Of a DNA stretch of 64,000 bases, positions 60,237-64,000 are shown one piece after another. Within the stretch, counting starts at the first letter, position 1; each line of letters opens with the position of its first letter. The translations under genes and the position numbers were made by a program. The notes beneath the pieces were generated by a model. It was not told the DNA's origin. It did no database searches and saw only the letters and a program-made list of their open reading frames with translations. Source of the DNA: Amycolatopsis alba DSM 44262. GTDB lineage: Bacteria > Actinomycetota > Actinomycetes > Mycobacteriales > Pseudonocardiaceae. The stretch is from contig NZ_KB913032.1 of NCBI RefSeq assembly GCF_000384215.1, positions 3,861,665 to 3,925,664 of the forward strand, given 5' to 3'.

Positions 60237-60874
60237 CCCGCGAAGGGTCCCTCACCCTCGACAGAGGGCTCGCGCTGCTGCAAGCGGTGGCGGACGCCGG
60301 TGGCGAGGCGGCGACGATCTCCGAACTCGCCGTCGCCATCGGCGCGAGCCGGGCCGCCGTCTACCGGCTGCTCGTCCCGCTCTCCGAACGCGGCCTCGTG
60401 TGGCGTGACGGGAACAAGGTGCGGCTGGGCGTCGGCCTGCTCCGGCTCGCCGGGCAGGTCCTCCCGCAGCTGCGGGAGGCGGCCAGGCCGGTCCTGCGGG
60501 AGCTGGCGGAGAAGGTCGGCGCGACGGCGCACCTGTCGGTCGCGCAGGGGGACCAGGCGCAGGCCGTCGCGGTCGTCGAACCGTCCTGGACGAGCTTCCA
60601 CGTCGCCTACCGCGTCGGCACGCGCCATCCGCTGTCCGCCGGTGCCGCGGGCAAGGCGATGACGCTGCGCCCCGGCGGCGGCGAAGGCTGGGTGACGTCG
60701 TCCGGTGAGCTGGAGGCGGGCGCTTCCGGAGTCGCCGCGCCCGTGCGCGGGGTGCCGGGTCTGAAGGCCAGCCTCGGCGTCGTCTCACTGGAGCCGCTGG
60801 ACGCCTCCGTGGTCGGGCCCGCGGTCGTGGGGGCGGCCGTCCGGCTGGCCGAGGTGCTGAAGCAGCCCGAGTAG
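60233..60874 (+). CDS. IclR family transcriptional regulator
   Basis: 213 residues, shorter than the usual ~250. The N-terminal winged helix (about 5-65, SLTLDRGLALLQAVADAGGE and AIGASRAAVYRLLVPLSERG) is intact. The effector-binding domain has HLSVAQGDQAQAVAVVEP and HPLSAGAAGKAM but ends early. It is co-transcribed with the gene before it and is the likely regulator of hmgA, with an aromatic-pathway intermediate as ligand; that is inferred. Confidence 0.9.
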   Translation: MTREGSLTLDRGLALLQAVADAGGEAATISELAVAIGASRAAVYRLLVPLSERGLVWRDGNKVRLGVGLLRLAGQVLPQLREAARPVLRELAEKVGATAHLSVAQGDQAQAVAVVEPSWTSFHVAYRVGTRHPLSAGAAGKAMTLRPGGGEGWVTSSGELEAGASGVAAPVRGVPGLKASLGVVSLEPLDASVVGPAVVGAAVRLAEVLKQPE

Positions 60875-60905
60875 GCGGTGTCCTGTACGTACAGGACACC
60901 GCCTA
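60872..60905. terminator. 34-bp perfect palindrome between convergent genes
   Basis: TAGGCGGTGTCCTGTAC followed at once by its exact complement. The left arm starts at the iclR TAG stop codon itself and the right arm ends 1 bp before the stop of the next minus-strand gene. It should terminate both transcripts. Confidence 0.9.
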
Positions 60906-60906
60906 G

Positions 60907-61578
60907 TCAGCGGGTGCTGAGCAGCGGGCGCACCATGGTCGCCAGCAGGGTGAGATCGACCGCGAACAGGAGCCGCTCGAACAGGCCGAGCGTGACCTCC
61001 TGGTGTGACGGCCCGGTGATCATCGTCCAGACGAAACCGCCGAGCACGATCACCACGGCGGCGAAGCTGGCCACCGAAAGCCGCCGGATCGTCGTGCGAC
61101 GCGGCTCCCAGGGGCAGCGCGCCCGGCCGGGGCGGGTCAGCACCCAGGCCGCGGCGGGAAGCGCGAGGAAGGCCGTCAGCGCGGCGTAGTTGTGGATCTG
61201 CCCGGCCAGCGAACGGGCCTGGCCTTCCGGGTCGACAGGGACGAGCGCGAGGACGAGCAGCCCGGCGCACCACACGCCGAGCAGGACGAGAACGGACTCG
61301 TAACCGCGGCGGTGCGCCTTCGCGATACCGCCGAGCAGGGCGAGCGAACCGAACCCCAGCGCCAGGCACATCGCGCCGAACAGCGGGGCCGCGGTCGAAC
61401 CGGGCGAAAGATAGCCGTAGACGTACTCGGACAGCGTCTGCCAGACCGGGCTGACCTGACTGGACAGCCGCAGGTGGAGGTCGATCGAGATCGCGACGGC
61501 GACGGCCATGCCCAAGATCGCGAGCCTGCCGTGCAGTGGGGAGACGGCACGGGCCGCGAGGATCTTGGGCGAGGTCAC
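60907..61578 (-). CDS. DUF998 family membrane protein
   Basis: 223 residues from a GTG at 61578, six membrane helices. The pattern with SEYVYGYLSPGSTAAPLFGA, HNYAALTAFLALP and ALVPVDPEGQARS is that of DUF998. Function unknown. It is a single gene. Confidence 0.9.
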   Translation of the reverse strand: MTSPKILAARAVSPLHGRLAILGMAVAVAISIDLHLRLSSQVSPVWQTLSEYVYGYLSPGSTAAPLFGAMCLALGFGSLALLGGIAKAHRRGYESVLVLLGVWCAGLLVLALVPVDPEGQARSLAGQIHNYAALTAFLALPAAAWVLTRPGRARCPWEPRRTTIRRLSVASFAAVVIVLGGFVWTMITGPSHQEVTLGLFERLLFAVDLTLLATMVRPLLSTR

Positions 61579-61666
61579 GACCGGTTTCTCCAGGCACGTC
61601 GGGGCGGGTGTTCACCTTTTCGTTCCCGAAAGGTTACCCGGCGAACCTGTGAAAATGCCGTGCGCC

Positions 61667-62266
61667 TCAGAAGGCCAGCTGGGCCAGCGCGAACAGCGAG
61701 AATCCGGCGAAGACGAAGCCCGCCACGCGCTGGATGAGCTTCGGGCGGATGCGGTTCCGCACCTTCGCACCGATGAAGACGGCGAGCCCGGCGACGGCGA
61801 CCAGCGCGACGAAGGAGCCGAGCGCGACCGCGAACGGGTTCCCGAAGCGGGCCGTGAGGCTGGCCGTCGCGAGCTGAGAGGCGTCACCCCACTCCGCGGC
61901 GAACAGCACGCCGAACGACGTCAGCGCGGAGCGCAGGAAGGTCGCGGGACCCGCTCCGGAGCGCGAGGCGTCTTCGCCACCGTCCTGTCCGGGGCTGAAC
62001 CCTTCGCGAAGGAGCATGTACGAACCGACACCGAACATCGCGGCGACGATCGCTGTCACCAGTGTCTCCGGCAGCAAAGTGAGCACACTGCCGAAAGTGG
62101 CGGCGATCGCACATTGCACGGCGAATGCGGCGGTGACCCCGACGAATACCGGCCACGCACGGAAACGGGTGGTGAGGACCAAGGTGGCGACGAGGGTCTT
62201 GTCCGGCAGTTCCACCGCCAGTACCAGGCCGAACGCGCTGATGAGCGCCAGCATCGAGCCAGACAT
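61667..62266 (-). CDS. GDT1/TMEM165 (UPF0016) family cation exporter
   Basis: 199 residues with six or seven membrane helices. Both signature motifs are present: VELPDKT near the start and AEWGDASQ in the second half. Members export Mn2+ or Ca2+; in bacteria Mn2+ is the likely substrate. A His-poor acidic cytoplasmic loop (SPGQDGGEDASRSG) joins the halves. No Mn riboswitch is evident in the short leader. Confidence 0.93.
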   Translation of the reverse strand: MSGSMLALISAFGLVLAVELPDKTLVATLVLTTRFRAWPVFVGVTAAFAVQCAIAATFGSVLTLLPETLVTAIVAAMFGVGSYMLLREGFSPGQDGGEDASRSGAGPATFLRSALTSFGVLFAAEWGDASQLATASLTARFGNPFAVALGSFVALVAVAGLAVFIGAKVRNRIRPKLIQRVAGFVFAGFSLFALAQLAF

Positions 62267-62428
62267 GATGATCTCTCACCCCTTTCGCTGCAACGATAAA
62301 GGTGCGATTCAGAGAAAGGCAAGCTGATCGTTTTTCCGAATCGTGCGGCATGCGCGGGCGAATTGTGTTTCTCGGCGGGGCGGAAAGGAGATTTCGGCGA
62401 ACCGAATTCTTTTTTCCGGCTTCGCTGG

Positions 62429-62434
62429 TAGCGT
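62429..62434 (+). promoter_or_regulatory. -10 element for a leaderless transcript
   Basis: TAGCGT lies 8 bp before the GTG of the S41 peptidase gene, the spacing expected when transcription begins at the start codon. There is no ribosome-binding site. Confidence 0.5.
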
Positions 62435-62442
62435 CCGCGATC

Positions 62443-63396
62443 GTGGACGAGAGAGCGCGGATCGACGACGTGTGCGGACGGTTGCGGAACCACTACGTGT
62501 TCCCTGACATCGCCGAGAAGCTGACAGTGGTCTTGCAGGCGAAGCTGAGCGAGGGCGCGTACGCGGGGCTGGACGACGAGGCGTTCGCCGTCGCGGTCAC
62601 CCAGGACCTGCAGTCGCTCAACGGGGACAAGCATCTGCGGCTGCGGCATCACGTCGACCCGCTGCCCGAGGTGGACGGGGAGTCCTTCGATCCCGAGCAG
62701 TTCCGGCGCGAGGCGGAACTGAACGGTCACGGCATCGCGTCGGCGCGGCGGCTGCCGGGGAACGTCGGCTACCTGGAGACGAAGCTGCTCTACGGGCCGG
62801 ACATCGCAGGCGAGGCCCTCTCCGCGGCGATGACGCTGCTCGCGACCACCGACGCGCTGATCGTCGACGTCCGGGAGAACCGGGGCGGCGATCCGATGGC
62901 GGTCGCGTTGCTGATCAGCTACCTGGTCGACGAGCCCGTGCACTACAACAGTATTTATCTGCGCGACGGCGACGTGACGAACCAGTTCTGGACGCTGCCG
63001 TACGTGCCGGGCCGGAAGTTCGGCGCGGACAAGCCGGTGTGGGTGCTGACCGGGCCGACGACGTTCTCCGGCGCCGAGGACCTGAGCTACTCGTTGCAGC
63101 AACTCGATCGGGCGAAAACGGTGGGCGCGGTCACCGGCGGCGGGGCGAACCCGCGTCGGCAGTACAAAGTGGACACCTACCTGGACATCACCGTCCCCGG
63201 TGGACGGGCCGTGAACCCGGTCACGGGGACCAACTGGGAAGGCGTCGGTGTCCGGCCCGACATCGCCGTCGACGTCGAGGCCGCTTTCGACACCGCGTAC
63301 GCGTTGGCGCTGGAACACGTGCTGACACTGGGGGATTCCGGGGTGCGGCGGCCGGTCGCCGACGAGGCGCGGCTCACGCTCGCCCGGCTCGGCTGA
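62443..63396 (+). CDS. S41 family peptidase (IRBP/Tsp-like)
   Basis: 317 residues from the GTG at 62443; the open frame extends upstream, but that part is AT-rich and not coding-like. An S41 fold with the catalytic Ser209 in TTFSGAEDLSYS and a lid stretch ENRGGDP. The IRBP-like N-terminal helical part is short. There is no signal peptide, so it is probably cytoplasmic. Leaderless-type promoter. Confidence 0.85.
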   Translation: MDERARIDDVCGRLRNHYVFPDIAEKLTVVLQAKLSEGAYAGLDDEAFAVAVTQDLQSLNGDKHLRLRHHVDPLPEVDGESFDPEQFRREAELNGHGIASARRLPGNVGYLETKLLYGPDIAGEALSAAMTLLATTDALIVDVRENRGGDPMAVALLISYLVDEPVHYNSIYLRDGDVTNQFWTLPYVPGRKFGADKPVWVLTGPTTFSGAEDLSYSLQQLDRAKTVGAVTGGGANPRRQYKVDTYLDITVPGGRAVNPVTGTNWEGVGVRPDIAVDVEAAFDTAYALALEHVLTLGDSGVRRPVADEARLTLARLG

Positions 63397-63478
63397 ACCA
63401 GGGCGTGGGACCTACGTCCTGTCGAGATCAGGACCACTTGAACTGGCGGGTCCACCTCGGGTTGAGCAGGCTTGGGGC

Positions 63479-64000
63479 GTGGAGGTTCTCGATCTCGCTA
63501 GGTGGCAGTTCGGCATAACCACCGTCTATCACTTCCTGATGGTCCCGCTGACCATCGGGCTTTCGGTCCTGGTCGCCGGGATGCAGACGGCCTGGGTCCG
63601 CACGGGTGACGTGCGCTACCTGAAGATGACCAAGTTCTGGGGGAAACTCCTGCTGGTCAACTTCGCGATGGGCGTCGTCACCGGGATCGTGCAGGAGTTC
63701 CAGTTCGGGATGAACTGGAGCGCGTATTCACGGTTCGTCGGTGACGTGTTCGGCGCGCCGCTGGCGATGGAAGGGCTCGTCGCGTTCTTCGTCGAGTCGA
63801 CCTTCCTGGGGCTGTGGATCTTCGGCTGGGACAAGCTGCCGAAGAAGGTCCACCTGGCGTGCGCTTGGGCGTACTCGCTGGCGACCGTGGCGTCCGCGTA
63901 CTTCATCCTGGCGGCGAACTCGTGGATGCAGCATCCGGTCGGGGTCGAATTCGTCGACGGGAAGCCGACGATGAACTCGATCTGGGCGGTGCTGACGAAC
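63479..64000 (+). CDS. cydA: Cytochrome bd oxidase subunit I (5' part)
   Basis: 174 codons from the GTG at 63479, running off the window. The start LARWQFGITTVYHFLMVPLT with His19-type heme b595 ligand is diagnostic of CydA. The next helices (FWGKLLLVNFAMGVVTGIVQ, EFQFGMNWSAYSR) are typical too. The enzyme is a high-affinity quinol oxidase of the membrane. A small inverted repeat GTCCTG / CAGGAC lies 45-63 bp upstream; it does not match a Rex site. Confidence 0.95.
   Translation, partial: MEVLDLARWQFGITTVYHFLMVPLTIGLSVLVAGMQTAWVRTGDVRYLKMTKFWGKLLLVNFAMGVVTGIVQEFQFGMNWSAYSRFVGDVFGAPLAMEGLVAFFVESTFLGLWIFGWDKLPKKVHLACAWAYSLATVASAYFILAANSWMQHPVGVEFVDGKPTMNSIWAVLTN

Noticed and set aside
62200..62300. 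Manganese riboswitch ahead of the GDT1-type gene
   Set aside because: The leader is short and lacks the conserved yybP-ykoY loop sequences.
63416..63434. GTCCTG-N7-CAGGAC as a Rex operator for cydA
   Set aside because: It does not match the TTGTG-N8-CACAA pattern of Rex and is a short inverted repeat only.

Overview
The window is a stretch of chromosome from a high-GC actinomycete. The high GC3, frequent GTG and TTG starts, leaderless-type promoters, an F420-type oxidoreductase, DtxR/IdeR-type iron boxes, a SigE-type ECF sigma factor and a DUF5926 gene all point that way. A filamentous Pseudonocardiaceae member such as Amycolatopsis is my inference from overall style. I see no phage, transposase, CRISPR array or rRNA. 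One tRNA (Gly, GCC) is present.

Layout. 1-3.4 kb: end of an unidentified membrane protein, a NarL-type two-component pair, a Crp/Fnr regulator and a 26-residue membrane peptide. 3.5-9.0 kb: a tightly overlapped four-gene surface-glycan operon on the minus strand (methyltransferase with a kinase-like tail, two glycosyltransferases, a coiled-coil protein). 9.0-11.7 kb: two paralogous membrane proteins with a SHOCT-like N-terminus and a Gln/Pro-rich region. 11.9-13.8 kb: a HigBA-type toxin-antitoxin pair, a hypothetical gene, and a hypothetical gene behind a promoter that looks DNA-damage inducible. 14.0-26.7 kb: a polymorphic-toxin island with two orphan-looking immunity genes (DUF2716, Imm7), a 1400-residue secreted LamG protein, a 2287-residue RHS/Hint toxin and its lower-GC immunity gene. 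26.8-29.3 kb: a YiaA/B-like protein, a broken gene between duplicated sequence, and a GT39-like membrane glycosyltransferase.

29.5-37.3 kb: tRNA-Gly, an ECF sigma factor carrying its own anti-sigma-like zinc motif and membrane segments, an Fpg/Nei glycosylase, a serine hydrolase, a LytS-type kinase, an S49 peptidase and a secreted GH16 glucanase. 37.5-42.8 kb: the LytTR regulator, a membrane protein, then two sodium:solute symporters with a DUF485 partner, probably for acetate or pyruvate uptake. 42.8-50.1 kb: rhodanese, DUF4328 protein, a VapC remnant, a P450, a secreted His-rich peptide, a surface protein, DUF5926, DUF952, and a SigE-type sigma factor with a membrane partner.

50.2-54.2 kb is iron-flavoured: ferritin behind two iron boxes that fold into one hairpin, arginine deiminase, a CPBP protease, an F420-type oxidoreductase and a DUF2470 gene behind another iron box. 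54.3-64 kb: membrane protein, a solute-binding/vWA lipoprotein-like protein with a coiled-coil partner, homogentisate dioxygenase opposite a conserved gene and an IclR regulator, DUF998, a GDT1-type manganese/calcium exporter, an S41 peptidase and the start of cydA.

The most distinctive material is the toxin island, the methyltransferase/glycosyltransferase operon, the iron-box hairpin upstream of ferritin, and the damage-type promoter in front of an unknown gene.
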